Origin: CAYRFQ01 sp964423615
GTDB lineage: Bacteria > Planctomycetota > Planctomycetia > Gemmatales > Gemmataceae
DNA length: 32,890 bases
Direction: 5' to 3'
Assembly (NCBI GenBank): GCA_964423615.1
Contig: CAYRFQ010000091.1
Location: 1-32,890 of the forward strand
Below the pieces are notes generated by a model. That model worked only from the letters and a program-made list of their open reading frames with translations, searched no databases and was not told where the DNA came from. A program made the translations under genes and the position numbers. Shown here in pieces: positions 6,895 to 15,770 of this stretch (position 1 is its first letter; each line of letters begins with the position of its first letter).

Positions 6895-8448
6895 TCAATC
6901 GGGATCCGGTTCAGGGGGCGTTTCGAAGAGCTGATCCAATCGCATCGCTTCTTCGGCAGCCAGGTAGGAAAAGCTCCCTGACAAGATACCCGAGATGCCA
7001 TAGAACGGCTTGCCAATGTGCATGCCTTTTCCGTCGATTGTGAACTCTCGAATGTTTTTATCGTGCATGGAACCTCGCATTTTCAAAACCGTCAAGCCTC
7101 GCCGCATTTCGCCGTGAAGTTCTGCGTACCGTAGCAAGATGATTGAATCAGTGATCGTTGAGATGTGGGCCTCAGTGATCGACGAACCGCCCAACAAGCT
7201 TGTTGTCGACGCGGTGAACAGACCAGCGAGTTCTCGGTCTTTGATGAACGACGTCAAGCTGATGACGAACTCCCTAAACATCCGCAAGGTGGACCCCCGC
7301 TCGAGGGCTGACAAGCTGTCGATCGCCACGCGGTTTGGCTTGAACGAGTGGATGGCTTCCTTGATGGCGATCAACTGATCTTCGAGCGTTGCCGCTTCGG
7401 GGTACTGGCAAACGACCTTGAGTTCTCCGGCTTCTTCCATGGCCCGGAAATCTATGCCCCAACCGGAGGCGTTGCGAAATAGCTGCTCTCGACTCTCTTC
7501 GTAGGCGAGCAGAAGGCATCGTTCGTTGGCTTTCATCCCGCCAGCAATGAACTCGGTCGTGATCAATGTTTTTCCGGTGCCGGTGGGACCCGAGACGAGA
7601 ATGATCGAGTCGCGGTAAAAGCCGCCGCCGCACATTTGATCGAGGACTTCGTTTCCCGAACTGATTCGTACGTCCGTGGACCTTTGTCGCAACTCGATCT
7701 CTGAGAGTGGAATGACGATGATCCCCAGACTCGAATTGACGGTAAAAGCGTATTCGCCTTTTTGGTGCTCGGTGCCCCGAAACTTGAGAATTTCGAGCGT
7801 CCGTCGTCGCTTTTCCTGTTCGAGAACGTTCCTCAAAACGATGACGTTGTCGGCGACGAATTCCTCGATTCCGTGCCGCGAAATTTCGTCGTGATCTCCC
7901 GCACGTTCGCCTGACACGATGGTGGTTGTGCCGAGTTTTTTGAGTGTGGCAGCCAGGCGATGGAGTTCTCGGCGTATGGTGGCCTGGTCGGGGAACCGAG
8001 TGAATAGGCTAGTGACGGTGTCGATGCTTACTCGGACCGTGTTCCGAGTACGGATAGTGTCTTCGAGTCGGGCGACCAATCCGCCCAAGTCGTAATCGCC
8101 GGAAAAGAGCGTTTCCGTGTCGGTAAGGGGTGAAGCGTCGATGAACGTCCACAACCCTTGTTCTTCCCACGCCGAGATGTCCCAACCGAAGTTGTACATA
8201 TTTGTGCGGATGTCGTCGACAGATTCTTCGAACGTCACGAACACACCTGGTTGACCGAACTTGCAAATCCCCTCGACGAGGAACTGGGCGCAGAGGACTG
8301 TTTTTCCGCTCCCTGGAGTCCCAGAAACGAGGGTGACTCGGCCTTGAGGCAGCCCACCGTAGGCGACGAGATCGAGGCCTTCGATGCCGGTGGGAATTTT
8401 GGTCACGCCTTTCCGATGGGAGATTTGGGACGATTCATCGCTTGGCAC
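6895..8448 (-). CDS. kaiC: Circadian clock ATPase/kinase KaiC
   Basis: Double-RecA-domain ATPase and autokinase, 517 residues (the cyanobacterial protein has 519). CI has Walker A GTPGSGKT (43-50) and the catalytic pair Glu74-Glu75. CII has Walker A GPTGTGKT (287-294) and Glu317-Glu318. The CII segment SSITEAHISTITDSII carries Ser430-Thr431 and Thr425, which match the phosphosites Ser431, Thr432 and Thr426 of Synechococcus KaiC. The C-terminal end after GILSGS is a charged tail, where KaiA binds in cyanobacteria. The start is GTG at 8448, eight bases after GGAGG. It follows kaiB by 18 bases, so the two share a transcript. Confidence 0.93.
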   Translation of the reverse strand: MPSDESSQISHRKGVTKIPTGIEGLDLVAYGGLPQGRVTLVSGTPGSGKTVLCAQFLVEGICKFGQPGVFVTFEESVDDIRTNMYNFGWDISAWEEQGLWTFIDASPLTDTETLFSGDYDLGGLVARLEDTIRTRNTVRVSIDTVTSLFTRFPDQATIRRELHRLAATLKKLGTTTIVSGERAGDHDEISRHGIEEFVADNVIVLRNVLEQEKRRRTLEILKFRGTEHQKGEYAFTVNSSLGIIVIPLSEIELRQRSTDVRISSGNEVLDQMCGGGFYRDSIILVSGPTGTGKTLITTEFIAGGMKANERCLLLAYEESREQLFRNASGWGIDFRAMEEAGELKVVCQYPEAATLEDQLIAIKEAIHSFKPNRVAIDSLSALERGSTLRMFREFVISLTSFIKDRELAGLFTASTTSLLGGSSITEAHISTITDSIILLRYAELHGEMRRGLTVLKMRGSMHDKNIREFTIDGKGMHIGKPFYGISGILSGSFSYLAAEEAMRLDQLFETPPEPDPD

Positions 8449-8466
8449 CGCGATATCCTCCTTGGA

Positions 8467-8808
8467 TCACGAATGTCGCTGTATGTCGCCTCGTGACGGG
8501 TCGGTCCCAATCGGGCTGGAGGCCTCGGTCCCGTCGTGGAGGGAAAGGTCCAGTCCGACTAGCACTTGTTGGTGGTCGGATAAATCCCCGATGATCCGTC
8601 GGTTTGGCAGAGGAAATTCGCGAACGAGGGTGGGTGTGGCGATGATTTTGTTGTCTCTGGCTTGTTCGGGCTGTTGGAGGACGTCGATCACAGACATTTC
8701 GTAAGAATCCCCAAGATTGGCTTCGCAAATGCGTCGAAGGTTCGCGATCGCCCTTTGGGAACGCGAAGTGTGTCCCGACACATATAATTTCAAAAGATAT
8801 TTAATCAT
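8467..8808 (-). CDS. kaiB: Circadian clock protein KaiB
   Basis: Small fold-switching partner that binds the KaiC CI ring and sequesters KaiA in cyanobacteria. The core (about residues 1-92) has LLKLYVSGHTSRSQRAI, VIDVLQQP, IIATPTLVREFPLPNR and RIIGDLSDHQQVLVGLDL, which are the most conserved KaiB segments. ATG 8808 is chosen because KaiB begins a few residues before the KLYV strand; a longer frame reaches to 8871 but adds unrelated residues. There is no good ribosome site, so the start is less certain. The 20-residue polar C-terminal extension is longer than usual. It lies between the kaiA-like gene and kaiC. Confidence 0.93.
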   Translation of the reverse strand: MIKYLLKLYVSGHTSRSQRAIANLRRICEANLGDSYEMSVIDVLQQPEQARDNKIIATPTLVREFPLPNRRIIGDLSDHQQVLVGLDLSLHDGTEASSPIGTDPSRGDIQRHS

Positions 8809-8912
8809 GAGGTGATCGTCTGCTGAGTTTTTTGGAAAGCCGCGAACAAAGTGAAAGGCTGTCGACTGCAAGTTGTCCGTTGGCCATCACTCTTTCGATG
8901 CGGCTTTCAACT

Positions 8913-10094
8913 CTAAGGGCCGACCGGTTGTGCGGCGACCCGAAATCGGTAATGGTTTCCGAGGTACCCCATCAGCTCCAAGAGCAACAATCGGCCTTCA
9001 CTGATGTATCCCCAAAAGCGCAAACTTGAAATGCTGGAACGTTTGAGGGACAACGTTTCTTTGTGGATTTCGATAACGTCTTTGGGGCCGCAGTCGTGGG
9101 CTCCCAGATGGTCGGCAAGGCCGCGAAGTTCTTCCGAGAGAGCTGGGGTTAGTTGGTAGTGTTTCTGTCGGAGAGACGCATCGAGCAATTGGGCATAGGA
9201 CCTCACGGCCGCGTCGAAGAGTTCTGGAGCTGCCTGTTGGAGCGATTGATCTCCCCGCACTCTAGTCGTCGGAACGGCGGAAGATTGGCTTGTGAGTTGT
9301 TCGAGTCGCTGGACTTCCGTTTCGAGCATCCGAATCCTCTCAATCTGTTCGTGGACTTCGGCTTCGGCTACATCTGCCCTGAGCTTTTCTTCTTTATACT
9401 GAGTGATGTCCAGCAAAATCAATGCCGCACCGGTGAGTGATCCTTCCCTATCCCAAATTGGATCGACTTTTCGTAGGAAATGGCGGTCGCCCAGTTGCAG
9501 TTCGGAGGTATCGTTGCTGTTCAGGCCGATCGCGTTTGGGATCACTTCAAGACACGGAAAAAGGTCGCGGAGCGATTGTCCGACAAGGTCTGCGGTGTCT
9601 TTCCCGAACACAGCCGCCATCGGTGCGTTACACTCGAGGATCTTGCCGTGGAGATCGACCACACAAATTCCTTCGTTGATTGCCCCAAAAAGTTTGTACC
9701 ACCGGTCTTGAACCGGACACAGTTGTTGTTCCTTCGTCTGTGGATGGAGGAGACTCAAGTTGGTCGGCTTGAGGTGTCCGCCAGAGGAAACGAGGCAAAC
9801 GTTGACATCCGAGACGGATGGTGGTGACTGTTCCTCTTGGATTTGTACCATCGGAACGGCCGGTGAGTTCGGGCTCGATTGAAATTTTTCCTGAAGTTTG
9901 TCTATTTCGTTCGCGGGATGAGTCCCCTCTAGGAGGATTAACTTTGGGCGGGAGCCGACATAATTCAAAGCATCCTCGACCGAAGGAACACGGGCGAGAG
10001 GGTACCCAGCTTCTTCCAAACTGTTCCCGAGGGATGGCTTAGATGTTGTAGGCCCCAGGTACAAGATGGTTCCATCCAGAGGGAATTCTTTCAT
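8913..10094 (-). CDS. KaiA-like regulator: pseudo-receiver, PAS and KaiA-type C-terminal domain
   Basis: 393 residues. Residues 1-125 look like a receiver fold that lacks the acidic pair and has Glu56 where the phospho-Asp would be (LILLEGTHP), as in the KaiA pseudo-receiver. Residues 128-235 are a PAS domain (NEGICVVDLHGKILECN). A coiled coil follows (236-270). Residues 292-385 are helical with GPKDVIEIHKETL and ISEGRLLLLELMGYLGNHYR, which line up with the KaiA KaiC-binding domain segments QVVEIHMELMDEF and DYRLTLIDVIAHLCEMYRR. The ribosome site AGGAG lies 8 bases before the ATG. First gene of a kaiA-like/kaiB/kaiC run. The domain match is by eye and needs a profile search; the alternative is a PAS regulator unrelated to KaiA. 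Confidence 0.7.
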   Translation of the reverse strand: MKEFPLDGTILYLGPTTSKPSLGNSLEEAGYPLARVPSVEDALNYVGSRPKLILLEGTHPANEIDKLQEKFQSSPNSPAVPMVQIQEEQSPPSVSDVNVCLVSSGGHLKPTNLSLLHPQTKEQQLCPVQDRWYKLFGAINEGICVVDLHGKILECNAPMAAVFGKDTADLVGQSLRDLFPCLEVIPNAIGLNSNDTSELQLGDRHFLRKVDPIWDREGSLTGAALILLDITQYKEEKLRADVAEAEVHEQIERIRMLETEVQRLEQLTSQSSAVPTTRVRGDQSLQQAAPELFDAAVRSYAQLLDASLRQKHYQLTPALSEELRGLADHLGAHDCGPKDVIEIHKETLSLKRSSISSLRFWGYISEGRLLLLELMGYLGNHYRFRVAAQPVGP

Positions 10095-10202
10095 TCCGAA
10101 CTCCTGTTCTCTTCTTCCTGATGCCCTTTCCAGTTGGCCTTCAAGAAATTTGTTGAGCTTGTAGTGCCCGAAGAAAAAGAAAAGAGGTTTTGCTAGCTTA
10201 GG

Positions 10203-10400
10203 TTACGACATCCAACCAGGCGGTTTGGCAGAACCTGGATTGGTCAGTGCGATTGTGCCAATGACCGAGCCCAGATTTGGGTCACTAGCCAATCGAGTCA
10301 AAAACTGTTGTGTCTCGGCGTTGGAGGTTTCCGATTCGTGGAGATCAATGCTTGAACTGTCGGCCCGAATTCGAGAGGGATAGCTTGAAAAGGTGGTCAC
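10203..10400 (-). CDS. Possible small hypothetical protein (65 aa)
   Basis: A GTG-started frame upstream of the kaiA-like gene, on the same strand and 108 bases away. The polar N-terminus is Ser-rich and the C-terminal half (QQFLTRLASDPNLGSVIGTI) could be a short helix. There is no convincing ribosome site and no recognised family. It could be chance. Confidence 0.25.
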   Translation of the reverse strand: MTTFSSYPSRIRADSSSIDLHESETSNAETQQFLTRLASDPNLGSVIGTIALTNPGSAKPPGWMS

Positions 10401-10885
10401 AGATTCCGACGCGCAAACACTTTTGAAGCATGAAGTAAATTATAGCATCCCTAGTCAAATTGTACTCTTGATCGATCGAAGGAACCACACAGAATTCAAG
10501 CCCGGAGTGAAGTTTTGTGTTAATGACTCTCGTTGGTTTGTTGTATCGTTTTAGCTGATTTTCGTGTCATCCAAAAATTGGCTGTAGTTAGAATCGTCCA
10601 TAACAGGTGCTCGGTAAAAATGTGAGGTACTTTTGCAGTCCAATGCCGGTGCTAGGTTAGACCTAAAATAAGCGAACTTTGTTAATAGCTACAAAATTCA
10701 TCGGTTGAATTGTTGGCTCTCTTGTTGCACTTGCGGCCAGGCGTATCGCGAGCGGGCGGCCCATGCCCAGCCCGCTTTGGCTTACCCATTTTCGTTCGTC
10801 CATTCTCGTGTCTCTTTCTGCCTTCGGGCTCTGGGCGTCTTGGGTCATCGGAGCATCCCGACTCCGACTTCTGCGAAGGCTGCCG

Positions 10886-12542
10886 CTAACAATTCAACAC
10901 CCGACGTAAATCCAACAACAGACTCTGGTGCCGATTCCAACCCAACAAACGAACCACCACACGACGGCCTGTGCGGACCACTTGAGCCGGCACACGAATC
11001 AACGCCTTCACGAACGTGCGAAACTCGCATACCAAAACCAAACGCCTCGACGCTGGGGACTGTTCCTCGCCCGGCTGATCGCTTGCGGCCAACACCAACG
11101 CCGACCAACTCTTGACGTTCTGGCCCAAACCCATCAACACCATGTAAGCCCAGTTACTAAGGCAGCGTATCCACACGAGCCCATAAGGCGTAACAACCAC
11201 TCTTGAGTTGAGAAATGAGGTTCTCTTGGTTACAACGAGCGTGGGCACTCTCGACGATCTGAGAACGCGTACTTTGGGTGTCGTTGGTGATAAAAAAGAA
11301 ATACCGAATCGTTTCGTCGATGAGTTCGCCGTGTTTGTACACGTCGATGTATTTCTTCACCACGACCATCCGGTAGGGTCGCCGACATGCCGTCGGTTGG
11401 TAGTCGAACTCGTTGACTTCTTGGCGTCGAGTCCTGAGTTGCGTGTAGCCTCTCTCGCGGACCTTTTGAGCCCGCACGTCGGTCGGCTTGCAGCGTCGGT
11501 TGGTCACTGGTTCCTCGTACTCGTGGGTCAACTCTTGCCATCTTTCGCTCGGTAAATTCTCGGCTCGACTCTTCAGGCACGCATACGCGTTGTAGCCGAA
11601 GACGAACTCGATACGACCCTCTTGGTGCCATCGGTCGAGGTGTTCGGTTTGCGAGAAATCCGTGTCGCCTCGGACCAGAACCTTCTCGAATCCACCCTCC
11701 AAACACATCTGTGTGACTTCGTCGATGACGTTCGCAGCGCCTTCGTGAGAGGGTCGGTTGGCACTGCGGTTAGAGCGGTTTACGATTGGGTTGGGCACAG
11801 TTATTTCGCCAAAGGCCGCGAACATTACCTCCAACTTGAGCTGAGTGTACCCAACCCAAACGAAAATCGCTCTAGTGATCGAGAGGACTTCGTTGGTGTT
11901 GACCAGAGTTACGACCAACGGGATAGCCCAAGACGCCTTTGTAGGCGAAGTCGGTTCCTTCTTTGCACTCGCCCGACGTGGCCAGGATCGTCCCATCAAC
12001 ATCGATCACGGCTTTCTCGAAGAATTCGTTGGGTTGCTTGGCCCAGACATTCTTTCGGGCCTCCTCGATAGCGTTTTGTAAGTGGTCAATATTGTGTTGC
12101 TCGAATCGTCTTGTGAAGTCGCCGGCCGTCGAGGGAGCCGGAAGGGTTTCGATGCCCAAGGCGCTTAGCAGAGCTTGGTCTTCTCGGAGTTTGTGGATGT
12201 CTCGCAAACACTTTCCGCCAGCGATGGCGTTGAACGCGAAGATCATCACATGGTCGGATTCGTGATAGGGGTTGTGGCTCTTCAAGACGTGCAGTTGTTC
12301 GTCGATGGCGTTGATGAGTCCGACGTCGTGGGCGAGTTTTGGATCGCCGGCAGTCCCGCGAAGTTTGTGCCTTGGGATTTGGCAGCGACTTGGTAGACGA
12401 TGTTTTGCGGTTCGACGATGGGTGTGCGATCGGGTTTTGGTGTTGGTTTGCCAGATCGGTCCTGGAAGTGTTGGGCTCGCGTTTGAGAGCGCTTGGTGCG
12501 TTGGTTGTGTTTGGTGTTGTTTTGGGGTATTGTAGCGTTCAC
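10886..12542 (-). pseudogene. IS1380-family transposase, broken
   Basis: The transposase can be read across four frame segments. GTG 12542 opens NATIPQNN, with FAGLPAIQ near 12350. A shift near 12345 leads to HVLKSHNPYHESDHVM, TAGDFTRRFEQHN and VDGTILATSGECKEG (DDE Asp region). A shift near 11925 leads to LVVTLVNTNEVLSI, ANRPSHEGAA, VLVRGDTDFSQT (second Asp) and ARCNQENLISQLKSG (Glu region). A shift near 11160 leads to SNWAYMVLMGLGQNVKSW, FRTFVKALIRVPAQVVR and GGRRVVVRLLGWN-like text (the sequence has TGRRVVV), ending at 10886. A 102-base insertion adds 34 codons within the third segment. Confidence 0.85.
11771..11874. mobile_element. 100-base MITE-like element with TA target duplication
   Basis: TA at 11771-11772 and 11873-11874 flank 100 bases whose ends are imperfect inverted repeats (left GAGCGGTTTACGATTGGG, right complement GAGCGATTTTCGTTTGGG), both continuing TTGGG. 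Removing the element plus one TA restores the transposase text NTNEVLSITNRSANRPSHEG, so the insertion is exact. TA duplication is typical of IS630/Tc1-mariner elements. There is no gene inside. Confidence 0.8.
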
Positions 12543-12660
12543 TCGAAATCTCCTGGTTGGGCGAAGTGGAAAAATTGGTGAATTCTTCCAATATCGCATA
12601 AAACACGGGATTTCGAGTTCGTTTTCATCACCACAACACCAACACTGAAAAAAGTTCGCT

Positions 12661-12834
12661 TAGAGCTGTTCACGCTTGCATTGGGTACAGTACTTTCGTT
12701 TTCAAAGTCCTTCTCCCCGCGAGCGGGGAGAAGGACCGATCTGAGCGAAGCGGGAAACGCATCGGTTGAGGGGTTCTTGGCCGGAGAACTTTGGCGACTC
12801 CGACCTGTACCCAACACAAACATGAACCGCTCTA
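12661..12834. mobile_element. 170-base MITE-like element, relative of the one at 11771
   Basis: TA at 12661-12662 and 12833-12834 flank ends GAGCTGTTCACGCTTGCATT and (complement) GAGCGGTTCATGTTTGTGTT, both continuing TTGGGTACAG. These ends match the 11771 element. The interior has a hairpin CTTCTCCCCGC/GCGGGGAGAAG and a segment also found at 6777-6820. Without it the IS1380 terminal repeat would be continuous, so it landed in that repeat. Confidence 0.75.
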
Positions 12835-12847
12835 TTTGAGGGCCAGT

Positions 12848-13966
12848 TCATCGAAGCGTAAACTCGGGCAACTTCACAATCTCCCCGCCTTTCAGCGCCG
12901 AGTCGTGAGCGCAGATTCCCACGCAAGTCCAATTCGCGCTTGTCACGGCGTTAGGCCACGGGTCGCGATCTTCCAAAATCGCATTCAGAAATTCATTGAC
13001 CATGTGCGGATGCGACCCTCCGTGTCCTCCACCTTGAATGAAAGACAAGTGCTCCGCATCGTGAATTTCCTGTGGCATCGTGAACTTCTGGATAGATTCG
13101 GGCAGCAAGTGAGCATAATCGGGCACTTCGATCTTTTCGGGGATTTCCGGTTCGGGCTTTTTCGCCGTGTGGAGCACATGAGGTTCGTTCTCGATCAACG
13201 TCCACTCGAAACTTTTCTTCGTCCCGTAAACGTCGACACTCTCTCGGTACTGCCGGGCCACGTCGTAAAGGAAACGCCAGATGTGAGCCGTCAGATCAGT
13301 GTCTCTGATTTTGATATGGCACGTTTCGACAGCAAACTTGTTTCCGGACTTCGTGGCGATCTCGTCGCGAACTGTTCCTGAACCAAAACAACTCACGTAC
13401 TCGGCGAGACCATTCACGAGCCCCAGACACGGACTGACGACGTGCGTCGCGTAGTGCATCGGGATCATCCGCTCCCAGTATTCTGGCCACCCGTCCATGT
13501 CTTGCGGGTGGGAAGCCGCGAGGTGTTGAATCTTTCCGAGTTCGCCCTTGTCGTACATTTCCTTGATGAACAAAAACTCGCGGCTGTAAACAACCGTCTC
13601 GGCCATCATGTATTTGAGTCCAGTGGCTTTGACCTTCTCGACGATCTGTCGACATTCGTCGATCGTCGTGGCCATTGGAACCGTACACATGACGTGCTTG
13701 CCTGCGTCGAGCGCCTGCAAAGACATCCAGGCATGGTCGGGGATAGGGCTATTGATGTGGACGTAGTCGATATCGGGGTCGGCGAGAACGTCCTCATACT
13801 TAGTGTAACGTCGCTCGATGCCGAACTGATCCCCGACCTTCTGGAGTTCAGCTTCGTTCCGTCGACAGATGGCATGGACGTTCCCGTTTGGGTGAGCCTG
13901 GTAGATGGGAATAAACTCGGCACCGAATCCGAGCCCGATCATCGCCACATTGATTTGCTTGGCCAT
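12848..13966 (-). CDS. Gfo/Idh/MocA-family oxidoreductase
   Basis: NAD(P)-dependent sugar or polyol dehydrogenase family, 372 residues. The N-terminal Rossmann domain opens with INVAMIGLGFGAEFIPIYQ; the C-terminal half has the family alpha/beta fold with HPHMVNEFLNAI near the end. The usual EKP motif, whose Lys is catalytic in this family, reads CTVPMA here, so the Lys is absent. The substrate is unknown. There is no Tat signal, unlike many planctomycete homologues, so it is probably cytoplasmic. ATG 13966 follows AAGGAAA; the longer frame upstream adds unrelated residues. The gene stops 14 bases from the MITE-like insertion. Confidence 0.85.
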   Translation of the reverse strand: MAKQINVAMIGLGFGAEFIPIYQAHPNGNVHAICRRNEAELQKVGDQFGIERRYTKYEDVLADPDIDYVHINSPIPDHAWMSLQALDAGKHVMCTVPMATTIDECRQIVEKVKATGLKYMMAETVVYSREFLFIKEMYDKGELGKIQHLAASHPQDMDGWPEYWERMIPMHYATHVVSPCLGLVNGLAEYVSCFGSGTVRDEIATKSGNKFAVETCHIKIRDTDLTAHIWRFLYDVARQYRESVDVYGTKKSFEWTLIENEPHVLHTAKKPEPEIPEKIEVPDYAHLLPESIQKFTMPQEIHDAEHLSFIQGGGHGGSHPHMVNEFLNAILEDRDPWPNAVTSANWTCVGICAHDSALKGGEIVKLPEFTLR

Positions 13967-14223
13967 GTTGAGTTTCCTTTCGTGTTGTTTTTCGTCTTGA
14001 GTGCTGACGTCCAGCGGAAGTTTCCGGTATTCGTATCTGGGCGAATCGTGTGTGGTGCCCACGGTGTGTAAAGGCTTAGAGTATCGTGCTTAGAGAGGGA
14101 CTTCCAGCGAGAGCCGGAGAAAAGAAAGAACACAAAACGATAAAAGACGAAGTGAAAGAGATAAGGCTGCTCGACCAAGCGTACTGTGGTGAGGAGAAAG
14201 GCGAATTGAATGGGCGTGAATCC

Positions 14224-15729
14224 TCACTTTCGATTACGAACCTCACTAATCGAAGGAAGCCCTTTCACGTATTCCAGATAAGACCTTAATTTGAACTTCT
14301 TGGCAGTGTTCTCGCTCGACATGTAACGAATCTTGCCGAAAACTTTTCGTTCAGGTCCCCAGGCTCTGTCGAACAACCCGAAGCACCACAGAATTCCAGT
14401 GTACGAGTTTGGGTTCCGACCATCGAGGGCGTATTTGTTGTTGAGATGCTCCAACGTCTTGTAGGCATCTTCAATGGTCGCCGACCATTCCACGACTTTC
14501 TTTCCCCAAACCATACGCATGTAGTTTTGGATACGACCAGTCGCTACAAGTTCTTTTTGGGCCGCATTCCAGAGATCATCGTGTGTTTCGCCGTTCTCCC
14601 ACTGTTCCAACGTGTAGACATACTCACGTTTGTCGTCGGCGTGTTCGCGAAGAGTTTTTAACGCCCACTCTGGCAGAGCCTTTTCGAGACTTTCGGTATC
14701 TCTACGTCTGTGCCAATGCCATTGGAAACCGACATCTCGCCAAGTAATCGCCTCGTCAAGAAAACCGTTGACGTTCGCATCGCCGCAATAAAAACCATCC
14801 CGTTTGCCCCGCGCCTCCTGGGACAGGTCGTCCAAGGACCACTCCCCCAAGGAATCAAGAGTTCTCTCAACTATTTCCTCAATGCCGATGTGGCCGAAGT
14901 GCAGATAAGGACTCAACCCGCTTTCGGGAGAGTCCTTTGGAGGGACAGGGGGCGATCGGTCTTCGGCATACCGAGCTAACTTCCCTCCAATGAAATCGTC
15001 GAGACGCTTTCTCGCTTCGAGGCTCCCTCCGGACGTTTCGGCAACTGCCGGAACAGTGTCGTCGACTGGCAACGATTCGACAAAACTCGTTACGTCGTCC
15101 ACGTCCCAAAGTTCAAACGGCGGCTCGATGACCTCCTTGAAATCACTGGCGATTTGTGGTCGCCAACCTGCACGATGCTCCCACGCTTGTGCAAATTCCT
15201 TGTGGATTCGGCGACGCAAGTGTGCAGCCCCCTTCGTGGCGTCTCCGAGTAAGTCCAACGGAACAATGCAGTTGCCATCGACAGCTACTATCGGAGTATC
15301 GGTCTTTTGGGCAAGGGCCGCGGTCTGTTCAGGGATGATAAATGCGGGGAAATCATCCGTTACTACAACCGCTGCATCATCAGCGAGTCGTCGGAGGAGC
15401 CCGCGTCCCGAATTATCGGGCGTTTCAACGAACGGCCAGTAGTTCAGTCCCAATTTCTTCGCCGTCCGCTGGTTTTCTTGCATCCCTTGAAGAATAAACG
15501 TGTGCAGTCGCCGACTCGACCACGGATAATCGAGCTTGAGTCCTTCATAGATGACAAGTGGTTTGTTGAGATGCTTGGAACAGGCTAAGGCGTAATTGAA
15601 TGAGTGATTATATTCGAAGCGACGATAAAGATGCATCCAATACAAGACATAGCGTCCATTGGTATTGAAGTCTCGATCATTAACTGTGCGAACGCGTTTC
15701 CGATTGTATTCGTCGAAGAATGATTGCAT
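14224..15729 (-). CDS. Deoxyribodipyrimidine photolyase, class II
   Basis: Light-driven repair of cyclobutane pyrimidine dimers using FAD. The N-terminal alpha/beta domain has YVLYWMHLYRRFEYNHSF and the C-terminal FAD domain has LSPYLHFGHIGIEEIV, ITWRDVGFQWHWH and RMVWGKKVVEW. The final part NPNSYTGILWCFGLFDRAWG followed by VFGKIRYMSSENTAKKF is typical of class II enzymes and distinguishes it from class I. About 501 residues from ATG 15729; an in-frame GTG at 15777 would add 16 and lies inside an inverted repeat. No ribosome site is clear for either start. Confidence 0.9.
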   Translation of the reverse strand: MQSFFDEYNRKRVRTVNDRDFNTNGRYVLYWMHLYRRFEYNHSFNYALACSKHLNKPLVIYEGLKLDYPWSSRRLHTFILQGMQENQRTAKKLGLNYWPFVETPDNSGRGLLRRLADDAAVVVTDDFPAFIIPEQTAALAQKTDTPIVAVDGNCIVPLDLLGDATKGAAHLRRRIHKEFAQAWEHRAGWRPQIASDFKEVIEPPFELWDVDDVTSFVESLPVDDTVPAVAETSGGSLEARKRLDDFIGGKLARYAEDRSPPVPPKDSPESGLSPYLHFGHIGIEEIVERTLDSLGEWSLDDLSQEARGKRDGFYCGDANVNGFLDEAITWRDVGFQWHWHRRRDTESLEKALPEWALKTLREHADDKREYVYTLEQWENGETHDDLWNAAQKELVATGRIQNYMRMVWGKKVVEWSATIEDAYKTLEHLNNKYALDGRNPNSYTGILWCFGLFDRAWGPERKVFGKIRYMSSENTAKKFKLRSYLEYVKGLPSISEVRNRK

Positions 15730-15770
15730 GGAGATTGGAGTAATTTCAGAGGATCGAAATTTGTCTAACC

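Larger units (their letters stand above)
10666..12836 (-). mobile_element. Degenerate IS1380-family insertion sequence carrying two MITE-like insertions
   Basis: Terminal inverted repeats are AAATAAGCGAACTTT on the left (10666-10680) and AAAGTTCGCTTA on the right (12651-12662), with the matching TTT resuming at 12834-12836 after a 172-base insertion. The interior is a decayed IS1380-family transposase on the minus strand. Flanking target duplications could not be defined. The element is dead: it has frameshifts in the transposase, an insertion in the transposase and an insertion in one terminal repeat. Confidence 0.65.

Noticed and set aside
10705..11115. Plus-strand Pro/Thr-rich frame of 136 codons
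   Set aside because: It is opposite the end of the IS1380 transposase, whose C-terminal family text reads on the minus strand.
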